Assembly: GCA_946902875.1 (NCBI GenBank)
Contig: OX336343.1
Coordinates: 16,601,596 to 16,665,595 of the forward strand
Direction of reading: 5' to 3'
DNA length: 64,000 bases
Source of the DNA: Nematopogon swammerdamellus
Taxonomy: Eukaryota > Arthropoda > Insecta > Lepidoptera > Adelidae
This document shows positions 10,504 to 24,600 of this stretch, piece after piece. Position numbers and translations under genes: made by a program. The notes under the pieces are model-generated. The model worked only from the letters and a program-made list of their open reading frames with translations. It was not told where the DNA came from and ran no database searches. Each line of letters starts with the position of its first letter. The first letter of the stretch is position 1.

Positions 10504-12667
10504 TATATATATCTTTTACGCTTTTCAACATGGTGGGCGCGGCGGTGGTGGCGGGGCGGGAACCGCTGATGCCTTTTCAAGCAGGGTATTCCACCAAGAT
10601 TTGTAATAGGGTATTTTTTAAGAAGTATAAACAAACTCATTAGTATGCTGCATGTACAAACAGTCTGTCCGTGGACTGGGGCACTACCTTGATAATGTAT
10701 GTACCTATGTACGTGATTTTAGGTCAGCCAAGCGAATCATCGTGCATTTTGCAGTGATGGTCACAAGCGAAACATTCATTTGAGATTTCAGTCACACGTC
10801 GATTTGGCATCAGCGCGAGAATTGGCGTTTGTTGGCTGACCCATGAGCATTTAAGCTGTTAACATGCGAAGTGTGTAAGTAACTAAGCTAAGTACCTCGT
10901 ACCTATATACGAAAGCAGACTTTTCCTTTTATGCAGGACTCTTATTTCGGCGATCACATTATGAAACATAAGACGTATGAACATAATAATACGGCTGTGA
11001 GAAAAGTACGAGTAGGTACGACATTATTGTCATTGTGTGAATGTAAATAATTTGTTTGTACATAATTTTATTTGATGTCACTATAAAATTGTGTTACATA
11101 AAAATAACTGAATTAAAATTGTCGCCATCTGTTGTTGAATAGGTGAAGCATTTCTATCTGCGCCATCTCGCGTTCTATTATTTAAACATTTATGCGCACC
11201 ACATACAATCTTGTATCTTGATTTTGCTATTCACCACTAGATGACAGCGTTCAGTTAGTAAATAATTTCAACACTAGATGGCGGTATTAAGAATTTTCTG
11301 ACAATGGAGAACCATATCGCACTCAGCTAAACGCGCTGGACTGGAGGCTGTGATGGGAACAAAAATAAAATATAATGCAGTGTAGATAAGTAGATACCTA
11401 CGTGATATAATGATTGATAAAGCACTAGTCTAGCTCGGTAGAGTATTATTATGTAAAGTTTTATAGCTGCTATACCTGCAGTACCTACGTACTGCGCATA
11501 TCGATAAAGGTCAGACTGATCGATATCTTGTAAGATTTCCCAAGATGACATTATCTCCCATGTGAGCCGTTGAATAGCTTTTACACGCTCCAAAAATCCA
11601 CGAAAACTTACATTAATTAGAATTTACTGTAATATAATATAAGTAATTTCAGCAATTTTTGACAGACAAGCTAGATTTCGGTAGGTCAAGTAGGTACAAT
11701 GCTATTATAATATTATTTGAGCCTTTTGGTTAAAATTGGTCCAATCAGTTTGATGAAAAATTTGTAAAGCTAGTAAGATCGAGACGTTTTCGTTGCATTC
11801 GAATTATGAAACAACACCAAATAATCCAAATATTTCACTATGATTTGTTTTGACTAAGTAGAATTGCCCGAAAATTCGACAGTGTGCATACTCCACGTGA
11901 TGACGAAATGACGCCTTCGGTGGGTGTACCTACATAGATACTTTTTTGTACGTAATAATCTTCAGTCAGTTGTACAGTTTAGTTGCTTTGGGCTTTTGCC
12001 TGGCGCCAGATGTGTGGAGTGGTTTCGTGAAATTTTGACACAATCCAAACAGAAATACACCTACATGCTTTTTTAATTTTAATCATCTATTTGTATTAGT
12101 AGTGATATTAGGTAGGTACTTGATAGTCGGTAATAATTCTGAATTGAATTTAGGGCACCTGTGATTATGCGTTAGATAGGTAGGTAAGTACCTAACTGTT
12201 GTATAAATGTATAGTTTTTGCTAATTTCACTGTCGTGCTCTTCGTACTGTCATTGGCCGTCGTAAATTTAGACAATATAAGTGAATTTATACCTTTAGAA
12301 AAAATAATTGTAAAAAAAAATTTGATAATTTATGAAATAGATATACATTGCTGTAACTATTTCGAAATCGTGGACGAAGTATAGATCAATATAATAGTGG
12401 TAGCACTAGGAGTGTCCTAAGATTATATTGAAGTGTTCAGCGATATGAACAGATAATTTCATAGGAAAATAGAAGATTAAATTTTCTGATAACCAGTTGT
12501 TCCGAAGGCTTCGTTTCGCGGAAAAGATGTGCCTATACGTCAGTGAAAACTCCATGCGAATATATTGAATAGTTCTCGACTTATTCTGCGGACCTAAACT
12601 CTAAAGTCGTGACGGGGCACATAGATCGATAGGTGGTATTAGGATTCAGAACTAGTACCTTCTGATT
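10504..12667. other. Upstream region of the transporter gene, no other gene seen
   Basis: AT-rich. It holds several copies of a short GCCATCT / AGATGGCG phrase between 11125 and 11285 and many 'gtaggtacct' runs. No convincing TATA or initiator context is visible for the downstream ATG at 12668. The 5' UTR and promoter of the transporter must lie at or upstream of about 12,660, but I cannot place them. Confidence 0.5.
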
Positions 12668-12698
12668 ATGGCGCAACAAGATTTGAACGGATTACCAC
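12668..12698 (+). CDS. SLC26A11: Transporter exon 1 (31 nt coding, inferred)
   Basis: ATG plus nine codons ([10 protein letters not shown]) and one extra base, followed by the strong donor gtgagt. Its phase-1 end joins exon 2 to give a histidine codon in the right frame. It is 4.9 kb upstream of exon 2. The alternative is a start at the in-frame ATG at 17585, which would make the acceptor at 17600 unused. I prefer the spliced model because the donor, the phase and the total length all fit. Confidence 0.6.
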
Positions 12699-15600
12699 GT
12701 GAGTACCTATACCAATTGTCTATATTTTCCCTATATTTTTAGTTGCATTATTTATTGAAAACTGGTCAACTGATTTAAATGATTTTCCTTTTCTTGCCCT
12801 ATCATAAATAATAATATTTTACGAACTTGGTTTTGTACGAGACGGGGTAAGTTAAAATAACACCGTGTTCGTAGCATGTTCTTCGTGCTCAATCAAACCG
12901 TCCTATGGTGTGGGTGATAATGATAATAATAGCAAAAGGCATAGATATAATATTATGTTGTTTGAGTAAAATACATTATGTACCTTATTTTAACAATCTT
13001 TGTGGAAGTAGGTACGCGTAAAGCAATAAAATCTATATTAAATTCACATTTTTTTTTATATAAAGCGCGACATGTTGGTTTGGTTCGTTGTCAGAAGATC
13101 CCTTGGTTGGCCCATGATGGATATTCTAGTGAGATATGTATTTATGATTAGATCCAGAAGGTGCTATCACATTTTATGCGAGGAATTGCGCCGATACACC
13201 CATAGATGGTGTCTAACGACGCCCATGGACATTCGGTTGTACGCGGGGGTTGCGAAGGGCATACCGGCCTGACAGGTGCCTATTCACGCTTCTCTTGATG
13301 GACCCGAGACTATACTTGGGATGAATATGTGGGCGTTCCAGAGTTTACCAGTTCTGTGGAGCAAAGATCTACAGAACCGATTGGTACGCATCCGCGGTAA
13401 CTGCATGTTATACAGAGTGTTGTAACGGCCAGAACATTAATTTCGCCAGCGCAATCCTCATGTTTTTTCAAGACGAAAAAATTTATAAAGTTTTTCTCTA
13501 AAGTGTCTAGTTTTGGAGATATAAATTTTTGAAATTTATGTTTTCGTCAAGTGTAATTTGACGCTCGCAGGGAGAGGGTGGCGCGGGAACGGCCGGGGTC
13601 GAAAAACTGATGCCGCGCCGCCGGCGGCGGCGCCGCGCATCACATCGCTCCGCGCTCCGCGCACTCATCCTTGCTCGCTCACTAACCGCGCGCCTTTCAT
13701 TCCCACGTTCGTGCGGAACATTAGATCCTTTTTACACTAAATTAATCAATTAATTAGTTTGTATGAAGAGTGTAACTTTTTATTTAAGTAAAGGGAATTC
13801 TGAAAAAAGTTATTTAACTTTTTTGTTACTATTGATCCCAATAATCATTTCCTAAATTTAATGTTGCAACACCCTAATAATATATATGAAATAATCTAAT
13901 CTAAGCAATAAAGAAATATGGATGGTATTAAATTTGTGCATTATTCTTTCATGACTTTGATTGAAGTAAAACAAGAGATACAGCTCTCGGACAGACAGAC
14001 GGACGGACGGACGGACGGACAGACAGACAGACAGACAGAGAGACAGATAGACAGACAGACAGACAGACGGCGTAGGCTTAGTAATAGGGTCCCGTACCGG
14101 ATACGGAACCCTAAAAACTAAACAAGGAACCTACCTCAGTACGAGGGTGTTTACATGTTTGTTGCGTCATTTTGTTTTTAAATTATGATAATTTTTCAAT
14201 TGTCTTCATATGCTTTTAAAACTAATAGCTGCTTGGAAAATGATTAGACAAAACACTCACAAATTACCCAATTAAAAGTTGGTAATTTACAATATTACCT
14301 CATCTCCCCCTTAGTAGGTCTAAGTGGCATAACGCGTCTATCGTAGATCTAGATTGCTTAAAATTTTGGTAGGTACCTACTAAAAATACTACTACACACG
14401 GCAATTTAGATTCTGAAATTGGTTCCCTCACGCCAAATTCGATTCCAGGAAAGTTTTTCCAATATTTCGCGGCAAATTATTGACAGATAGAATCTAGCTG
14501 ATTTTTTTTTTGTTGTTTTATCCCTTTTTGGGATAGGCAAAGGTATTATACCATGCAGCCTTGTCTGTTATTCAGCTATACAAAGTACCCTACAGTACAT
14601 ACTAGGATACTTCTAATGCATGGCAAATATAAATTAATTCTTTCGTGTTTTAAGATGAAGAGGAATCCACGAGCATGAATTATGTAAGTAACAAATATAG
14701 TTGAGAGATTTCCAAACCGAAATGTTCGTTTGATGTACATACGCTCAGACGAGCCAAATAAAAAAAAAATGTTTTGTCTGTAAAGTCGGTTTACGGACGA
14801 TAGTTTTACGTGATGACGTGAATAATCGTAGTACATAGATCAAAGATCAGTAATTTATATTTCCAGTAGAAAGATTATTCATCTTGTGACTGGCCATCAA
14901 AACTTCTGTTGTCTGATCTTGACAGTTTTACTTCTTAAGAAGTTTCCATGGTAACTTTGAATATCAACGTGACACGCTTTCGTGCGTGCAGCCGGTGCTC
15001 ATCAATTTATAAGACGTGACGTCATCACGTCAAAAACATTCAAAATGAATCAACTCACCGCCGCCTATTATAGCGTAGACCGAAATAAAGAGCAAGCGAT
15101 GTGACTAGCAAAACATTTTTTACTCGATGGAAAACATTTTAGCTACCTACCAATTTATTGAAATAAATTACTCGTATTGAAATAGATACGTAGTTCTTAC
15201 CTACACTAGTTGTTAGATTTGTTAGGGAGCGATAGAGTGAAGTGACGATCTACAATGTCTGTTAAGCTGCGTTCTCACGGAGCGATTTTAAACGGTCAAC
15301 TTAATTCGTTAGCGAATTTGTATGATAATCATACCGTACTACAGAAAGTTGATTCCCTGACAACTTTTGGCGTCGAGTCGGTTGAACTCATGACGTTATC
15401 GTGCTGGTTGAAACAGCCAAAACAATAAACATCAGACAATCTTTATTTGCACACAGTCCACTTATTAAAAAATTCCATACACATTTTGATTACTTACTTA
15501 TACCATAGATACATTATCGAACGTGAGAATAGCCTTGTCAAGTCGAAAGCGAATATGTTTTCACTACTTTTTTTGGCGCCATTTTGGAACGACTGTCCGG

Positions 15601-18600
15601 TCGGTTCGATTATCGGTTCAAGCGTGAGAACACAATTATTTTGCGATTTTACTCGTTCAACCTCGTGAGAACGCGGCATAATGGTAATGATAATCATAGA
15701 TAATTTTATTAGTATGACTAATCGATTCAAATTTGTCGATTAAATCATTTTAGTTGGCTGTCATTCTGACAACACACACCAATACTCTTTTATTACACAT
15801 AACGTAGCATACACATACAACACAACACACAACACAATCACAATAGTAAACAAAGTTATCTGTGACTGTGAAGTGGAGGGAACAAAGCAAATTGATCGAA
15901 CAAATTCAATGTTCAAACAAAACCCTTATCTCGTATGAATACCTATATAATTAGAGCAATTGTTAGAAATACTGACTGACGCAGACGCAGTAATTGTGTC
16001 AGTTAGTTCATTTACCAACCGACCGACTGGATGTGAAGTCACAGTGATAAATTGATAATACCTAGTAAATTTATATAAAAGAACACAAAAGACAAGAAAG
16101 AAAAAAACATGTAATTTATCTAGAAATAATCTACCGTAAATTTAGTCTTGAACAATTCTTATTCTAAACACAGCGACTATTTTTTGTGTGAACTTATTGT
16201 GATTTGACATGATTTTCTGATAAGTAGGTAGGTACCTACTGTGAAGTGTGATGCTGATGAATCCCAGTAGTGACTCGCGGGAAGTGCTAGTGGAATCAGG
16301 TGAAGGGTGTAGGTAAACAGTTTTGAGAAATTATTTTTATGAAAGCCAGCATGAGTGTCTCCAAGGGACGGGTGATAGTGGGCTTTATACTGGGGAGCCG
16401 AGGAAGGGTTAGGGGGTGGTGTTTGGACGAGGGGGGACGGGAGGGGTAGGCATTGATTTACCCCGCCCCCTCTGTCGGTGTGAAGGGAAGGGTGGAGGGG
16501 TGTTTTTTGTATTGGAAATATTATTTAATGGGGGGTGGCTTAGAAGAAGGGAGCGGGGGGGGGGGGGGGGGGGGGGAGGCGGCGGGGAGAGACAGCGGAA
16601 GGAGAGGGGAGGGGGTCGCCTGGGTGAATGTTTTGGTTGTTAAAAATAAATAACCAGGGTTAATTTATAAATAAATTAACCCAGGTTAGTTTTATTTTGG
16701 TTATTGTTATTTTAAATTTTTAAGAAACATAATTTTTTTATGGAAAATCTGTTTCTTTATTTTTTTTTCTCAGAAACTACGCATCTCCGGCCAAAAGTTC
16801 TTTCACTAAAATTACTTTTAAACCTACACATGCTTACCAGCAATTTTCGACCTCGACTCCCCAGTATAAAGTCACATCCCGAGGGACCAAGGCTGCAGTC
16901 AATAGAGGCAATGCAGATCACCCATTTTGTTATTGGTGGTAGTTTTGCATGTTTGTTATTGATTTATTTTTCACGGCCATCAATGAAACTCGGCTTCTTT
17001 TGTAGATCTCACTAACATGAATCATTTGTATTATGGCGGGCAAGCTCCAAACAAGGGGGGAGTGGAGATACAATAATAAGAAAAACAACACTTAATTTTA
17101 TTTACCTAATCGTTTTTACTAATATAGAAAGTCGTAAACACATGCTGGAGAACTACAAAGTAATCACTCGCTAGTCCCGACCTCGATTGACACCCTCCTC
17201 TACTGCCAATGGACCCGGATACGTTCGGTGAAGCCATCGCAAGCTCAGTTTAACACCTTCTTACCTCTCAAATTAGTGCATGTATTGTTAGTTAGCTATG
17301 CACTACGGTCTACACTTTTTTGCAGTGCACAATGTGCAGATTTTGCACTAGTAAGTATAGTAGTATGTCAGGGTTGCCAGGTGCTCGCTTTTACCGCGCA
17401 CAGGGCTCTTTTTTGATGTCTTGTCCGCGGAAAAGTTTTAGACTTCCGCGGACAAAACAAAGGGGGGATAGATTTTTTGTAAAAGTTTTACCCGAAAAAT
17501 CATTGGTGAAAAATTTCCTCTTTTTTTATCTGGACCATCTGGCAACCCTGATTATGTAGGATAGTATGAAGTTGACAGTTCTCAATGACATTTGTCCCAG
17601 ATCACAATGTCCACACGTCGGAGGGCGGCGGCTACGCAGCTCTCCTCAAGGAGACAGCTCGAGATGTATGCAGCGTCAGAACGGTGGAGAAGAGAATACC
17701 GATCGTGGAATGGCTGCCCTTGTACAACGCCACTCTCTTCTTGCAGGACGTCATAGCCGGTGAGTTGTGTTGTTGCCTACGTGTGCTACTACAGCCATTG
17801 ATCTGAGGAACTCGCTTCCCTTATCCTGCATACCCCAGTGTGTATCTGTAAAATCCACTGCAGGAACCCTTGGAATTTCAATCAATCAATCATCAGTCCG
17901 TATCGGTCCACTGCTGGACATAGGCCTCTCCCAAGGCACGCCACTACACGCGGTCTCCCGCTCTTGTCATCAATCCACTCTTGGCTACCTTTTTTAGGTT
18001 GTCTGTCCACCTAGCCGAGGGGCGTCTCACGCATGCTACGTTTGCTTGGAATTTGTTTTTGAATTTAGTTTGGAATTTCCGAAGTACTGATTAATTAAAA
18101 AATAAACTAGATTATTACATAAAAATTATAACAATTGATAAAAAATATATATAGGTATCTACCTATATATTATAGGAATAAATAAAAATGCTAAAACCAG
18201 TGACTATACTTACTTAATCCATATTTAGACGTGATACACAGGGTTGCCTGTCTTACATAAATAATAATAATTAAGTAAACTTTAAACAACCCTTTGTGAC
18301 TACAAGCACTTCTTTGAACAATCATACTGAAATGATTTTGTTTCGTACTGCAAAAGTGTGGAGCAGGCTTTTTTTTCATAGAAACTGACACGGTTAGCTA
18401 TATCACCTACAACATTCGTGATGTCAACCTATAACATCTTGGTGAACTAGGTGCCATGTCAGTGCTTCCTTTTGGTCGTGCCGGCTGAACTGAACTGGAC
18501 GGAAAAGACTAACTATTTACATAGCGTATTTACGTACAAATCCAGCAAACGTCTGACTCAAATTTGAATTTAAATCATGGATGAACTTCTTTGAAGTTTT

Positions 18601-21600
18601 CACAATTTATTTGTAGAATTTTATGTAAATAATACATATATGTTTGATGTGCCTAGGTACGAAATGGATACAATTTTGTAACAATTTACTTTACTTTTAT
18701 TCAGGCATAACAGTGGGCTTGACGGCAATACCACAAAGCATTGCCTACGCGATCGTCGCGGGCCTAGAGCCACAGGTAAGCAAATAAAAAATGAGAATTA
18801 ATTGTATTTATTTTTCTCACCAATACATCACATACAATATACAATTCCAGTGTACATAGCAATATATAATAGCACAAATACATGGCAAGAAAAATGGAAA
18901 AAAAAAATAGAAAGGGTTTAAAGTTTGTGAAGGCTGCATACAATATAAAATTTCGCTCTTTCTGGGAGGTATACCATCAATATTACTCACAGCACATATT
19001 ACAGTTTATTTAATATTGTAATACATGTAAAACTTCTTGTCTCTGCCTGCCCGAAACTCTGAAATTACTAAGACTAAAATTTTGAAAAATATAGGGAATA
19101 TACCTATATAATATAGCTATACATCAAAAACCTGAACGAAAATCCTAAGTAAAGTTCTAGGAAAACGGAATGGTACGGAACCCTCTCCACGCAAGTTCGA
19201 CTCGCACTTGACTGCTTTTTTTATATGATTTGCTTGATTGGTTCATTGACATAACCTACTCGTATTTGGAGATCATCAGCTCATTTCATCAGTCCATAAC
19301 AATAATATATTAAATTCCTTATCAAAATGTTTGCCTACTTCCAGTACGGTCTATACTCTGCGTTCATCGGTGGCTTCGTCTATCTGTTCTTCGGGAGCTG
19401 CAAGGATGTCACAGTTGGGCCCACGGCCATCCTCTCCGTGATGGTGTCCAAGTACGTCATAGGCTACGGCCCAGACTTTGCCATCTTGGCCACTTTCCTC
19501 AGTGGGTGCGTGTGCCTGATTTTGGGTATTTTTAACTTAGGTAAGTGAAATTTTATATTATGAATCATCATATATATTGAACTATTCATCCTATGCTATA
19601 ATACATCATTTTAATTCATCTCTTAGATATATGCCAATGCACATTGATTTACGTAGGGTGGTTGTTAGATTTTTTAATTAAATACTGCATCATTGTTACC
19701 AGGGCGTGGATGGTTTCAAACATAAACACAATATGAGCACAAATCCTTTCATTATGTATGTACGTGATCCTTCGAGCCAGATTTTGTTTATTCTATCTTA
19801 TTTATCCACACTAATTATATGAAAGAGTTTAGTTCACTGCTCAGCTCCTTAGACGAATATTGTGATGATACATAGCCAAAACCACACATCATAGAAATAA
19901 TTACTAGATATGGCATCACGCCCACTGCAACTTCAGCTTGCTATTATCCTAGCAGTTAGCCATCTTGGTTCATTGTCGTATTCCCTCATTACGGATTGTA
20001 TCGATCAAAGAAATGAAATAACTGAAGTGGAATAACAAATGACTGAAGTATCGTTGCGGGATGGTCGTTGCCTGCACGTGGTCCCTCGAAGTCCAGTCCT
20101 TTGTGCAATACCCCCTCATCTCCGAGATAATTAGTAAGTGGGAACTGTATGTAAATCAGTTTTTACCCATTATAGATGGCCACATGTTACATTTTATATA
20201 CTAGTGATAAAAGTCTACATCAATGTTAGACTAAATTATTGAAGGTGTGGAATGGGCTTCCGGGGAATATCTTTCCCTACTCCTACAAACCACGGATCTT
20301 CAAATCACGGGTTAATAGCCTTTCCCCAGCGACTTTAGTCCGCCTTCAATTCGGACTGGCACCTCCTCGGGTGTGAAATTGGCTGCGCCTAACACTCCGA
20401 CCACGAGATCAGCCACCTAGTTTGGGTGCAATAAAAAAAAACATTCCTGACCTGGTTATACCAGTGGTACATTTAGACAAGATAGCTAATTCGCTCATCA
20501 TTGTACTGTGTGGGGCCGGTACTTAATAAGAATAGCCCCACTGCATCTCTCCCCGTGCATTTCGTAAAAGGCGACTAAGGGATAAGGACAAGATGCCGCG
20601 CATAAGGGCGACAGGCTAGCCACCTCTCACCTTGGCACGGTGTTTCCACCGCGTCATGCAGCAGGTGGGCCTTCATGCCTTACTTGCTGCTTGATCTGAG
20701 TTATCTTGTCCGAATACTGCAGACACCCCGGTCAACTTGTGGCTTTCATGGAAGACATAGGCTGGCTGGGGTAGCTGGAGATTGCGGGGTTTTTTTTTGC
20801 ACGAAGGTCCCCAACCAAGTGGGATTAGTTTGCAGGCCTAGAGCCAACCCCAAACCAAATCAACAACAACAACAACAACACAAGAATAAACAACGCTTCT
20901 GATAAAATAAAGACCACTTGGGAAATTATTAAGGAGGAGACAGGTAAAACTATGAGAGATGTGGGAATCAAAAACATTGAATTGAAAACTGATGATGGCA
21001 GACAAATTAAAGACCAAACGGAGTTGTCAAATTTCTTCAACTCTTACTTTTGCTCAATAGCACAATTGGTTACAGGAAACCTTGAATCGTGTAATCAAAA
21101 ATCATTAGATTTTCTAAATGAATTTATCCCTAGGACAGAGGTTTGCGCACAATTTCCTCTAGTTACTTTCAGCGAAACGAGAAAATTGATCAGGAATATA
21201 AAATCTAAATCCTCATTGGACCTTTGGTTTTTAACGCCAAAAATATTAAAATCGTTATCAAATGAAATTATTGAGCCACTCACACACACGATAAATAATT
21301 GTATAATATCTGGTGTATTTCCCGATGAACTAAAGCTTGCAAAGGTTATCCCTCTATACAAAAAGGGATGCCATTCTGATGTGCAAAATTACAGACCTAT
21401 TTCTATATTGCCTGTATTTAGCAAAATTTTTGAGAAGGCAATAGCTACGCGCTTAATAGAATTTCTGAATAATAATAATATTCTAAATAATAAACAATTT
21501 GGCTTTCAGAAAGGAAAATCGACCAACGACGCTATAGAAAGTATGTTACGAGATATATTGATATCCTTGGATCAGTCACAGAATACATATGGATTGTTTT

Positions 21601-24600
21601 GTGACCTTTCCAATGCATTCGATTGTGTTCAGCATGACATTCTTTTGTCTAAACTTGAGTACTATGGTGTTAGAGGTACGGAGCTGAAAATATTCAAATC
21701 TTACTTAGATAGAAGAAAACAAATATGTGAAGTAAATGGTGTTAAATCATCCGAGTCAAGCATTATGATGGGTGTGCCTCAAGGATCAATTTTAGGGCCC
21801 CTATTATTCCTGGTCTACGTCAATGATCTCAGTGTATGCACTGCCAGTGATTGTGAAATAGTAATGTTTGCGGACGACACTTCACTTTTATTTCATAATA
21901 GACAACTGAATACATTATGCATCAAGTTTCAAAAAGTAGTCGAGACTCTAACAGTGTGGTTTGAGGTAAATAACTTATTGTTAAATGTAAAAAAGACAAA
22001 TGTCATTCACTTTGCTCTCGGTTCTAGGATAGGAAGAAATACGACTGATATGTCGAGTGTGCTCTCGGAGCTATCTCTGAACGAGGTCACACTTCGAATG
22101 GACGCCAAGCTTAAATGGGACGAGCACATAAATAAAGTTGCAAAAAGATTGAGCTCCGCGTGCTTTGCAGTTAAAAAGATTCGAGAAATTGGTGGTGTCC
22201 AAGCAGCAAGGTCTGTTTATTTTGCATATTTCCAGTGTGTAATGACATATGGTCTCATGTTTTGGGGAACGGCAGCAGAAGCCAAAAGGATATTTATATT
22301 ACAAAAAAGGGCCATCCGCAACCTCCAAGGCATGAGTCCTAGGGACTCTTGCAGAGATGTGTTCCGGGATATTGGAATAATAACATTCACAGGTGCCTAT
22401 ATTTTTCAAAATCTGGTTTATGCGAGAAAAAATCTAGACAAGACACCAACCAACTCAAATCTGCATAACTTCGACACGAGGCACCGTGAGGACATTCGTT
22501 GTATCAGTCACAGATTGACCAAATTATCCTCAAGTTTTATCTGTAACAGCGTAAAATTTTACAATAAATTACCGCAAGAAGTTAGAAACCTTGAAATCCG
22601 AGAATTTGAGGGCAAAGTGAAGAGCATGCTTATCCAGAAATCTTATTACAATTTGAACGAAGCTTATAGTGATAAATTCTTCTAGTCATTTTTAGTTTAC
22701 ATTTAGTAATTCTTTATTAATTGTTTTGTAAATATTCTTATTTTTTAATATTACTTGACTCGTCGCGACTAATGCACTTAAAATGATCTAATTATTAATG
22801 TTTTTATTGATTTGTTTTATTATTTGAACGATTTTATGATTAATGACTTGAAATTTTTATTCAATAAGGTGTGACATTTTTTGATATATTCATAATAGTT
22901 TTTTTTATTTTTATTTCTGATATTGATTGTGATTTTTTGACTTGATTGTTTTTATTTTAATGTTTTATCTTAATTTAGTTGATCTATTGACTGTTTCTTT
23001 TGAACTTTTTGTACAGTGACATATGTTTGATTTTAATTTGTTACAGTTGTGGTATTTAAATATTTTGTGCATTTTTTAATTTTCTGTGTTTTGACGATGG
23101 CCTATTTTTGCTTGGATCGAAATAGAATAATAAGAAATTTGTTTATAAAATCTGACCTGTCTAAGTGTATAAATATACCAAAAAGACCAAATAAATACCA
23201 TACCATACCATACCATACCAACAACACATCGCTCATAGATGATTTAACAATTGAAACTAAGCGAGGTCTCACATTGTTTTATCTCTTGCAGGTTTTCTCG
23301 TGGACTTCATCTCTAATCCGGTGATAAGCGGGTTCACTACCGCCGCAGCACTGCAGATAGCATCCACACAACTCAAGTCACTTTTTGGATTATCTGGTTC
23401 GGTATACCTATACATCTTTCTTTAGAGTGGAATTTAAAATTTTTGTTTATTTAAAATTTTTTCAAAGGAATATTTTTATATTTTTTTTATGGAAACTCAC
23501 ATAATTAGCTACCTACATCATAACATCCGTGATCTCAGCCCATAACATCTTGGTGAACTAGCTGCCATATTACGTTTTATCATCGGAATAATTTTTAATT
23601 ATTAGAATTTTTTTGGTGTACCTACACATTTATTCAACATTTTAATTATTACGTAAAGTTTACATGTCTACATGTCTTCCTTTACACCTCATGTAATTGT
23701 AAAGAATTTCTAATTCGTAACTATAAAGTGCAAAATCTGTAACAATGCGATATATATATAACGTTCCTATGTTCACTTATAATTCGAGAACTTCTGAATG
23801 AATTCACATGGGGTTTTTCCACAGCATGAAATGCGCGCGCCCGCCCCTACTAGAGGCGCCGTGAGCGCGATTTCTCTACAACGCCGTTGAAGCCTGTGGG
23901 CGTGGCCTATGACTTACATATGTGTGTTGTGCGTGTGCATTTGTTTTGTGCGTGTGCCTAACTTGCTCCTCTTTGTGTGTAGTGTCGATACTAGCACACA
24001 CACACACACATACGAAGCGCTAGCAGCTCAGCGTACGGTTATTGGGTTTCAAATATCATCGCTTAGGGCGCCTCTAGTAGTGGGCGCGGGCGGTAGGTAT
24101 TTGATGCTCTGTGGGTTTTTCACTGACATTTTCTCGCACATGTAAGGATGGTTATAGTATACGATATTATGCCCTCCGTCCACTTGAATCCATTGCATGG
24201 ATCCATTGATGGATTATGTGCCATCGTAATCTCAGTATTCCTTAAGTGGCCGGGGCACATTAGTCTATTATAGTGTTCGAATTCGGGTTGCAGTTGGTGA
24301 ATGCAACTGATGTTTACTCGAACTTGTAAACCTAATGCTCAGCTGGAATTTACTTAAATAAATAAATAATAAATATAAGGTGTTTCCATACTAGCTGCAA
24401 ATGTTTTGGGATGGACACATCCCAATCATAATAAACATGTTAAGAAAAAAAAATATTTTTAGCATTAGTTTTAGCATGTTTGTCTATGCTCTAATGATGA
24501 AAACGTGCCACTAGGTACCTAACAGCGCAGCACATGGGTTTTTGTCCCTCCCAAAATATTTACAGTTAGTATGGAAACACCTTGTATAGCCCGTAACCAC

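Noticed and set aside
13918..14121. Frame rich in DRQTDGQ repeats
   Set aside because: Translation of the GACA/GACG microsatellite of family D; similar artefacts appear at every family D copy.
16416..16653. Glycine-rich frames
   Set aside because: Translations of a poly-G/GGA tract inside intron 1.
20511..20857. Family A as a protein-coding retroelement
   Set aside because: No frame is conserved between copies at 7011, 20511 and 37396; it behaves as a non-coding tail or SINE-like element.
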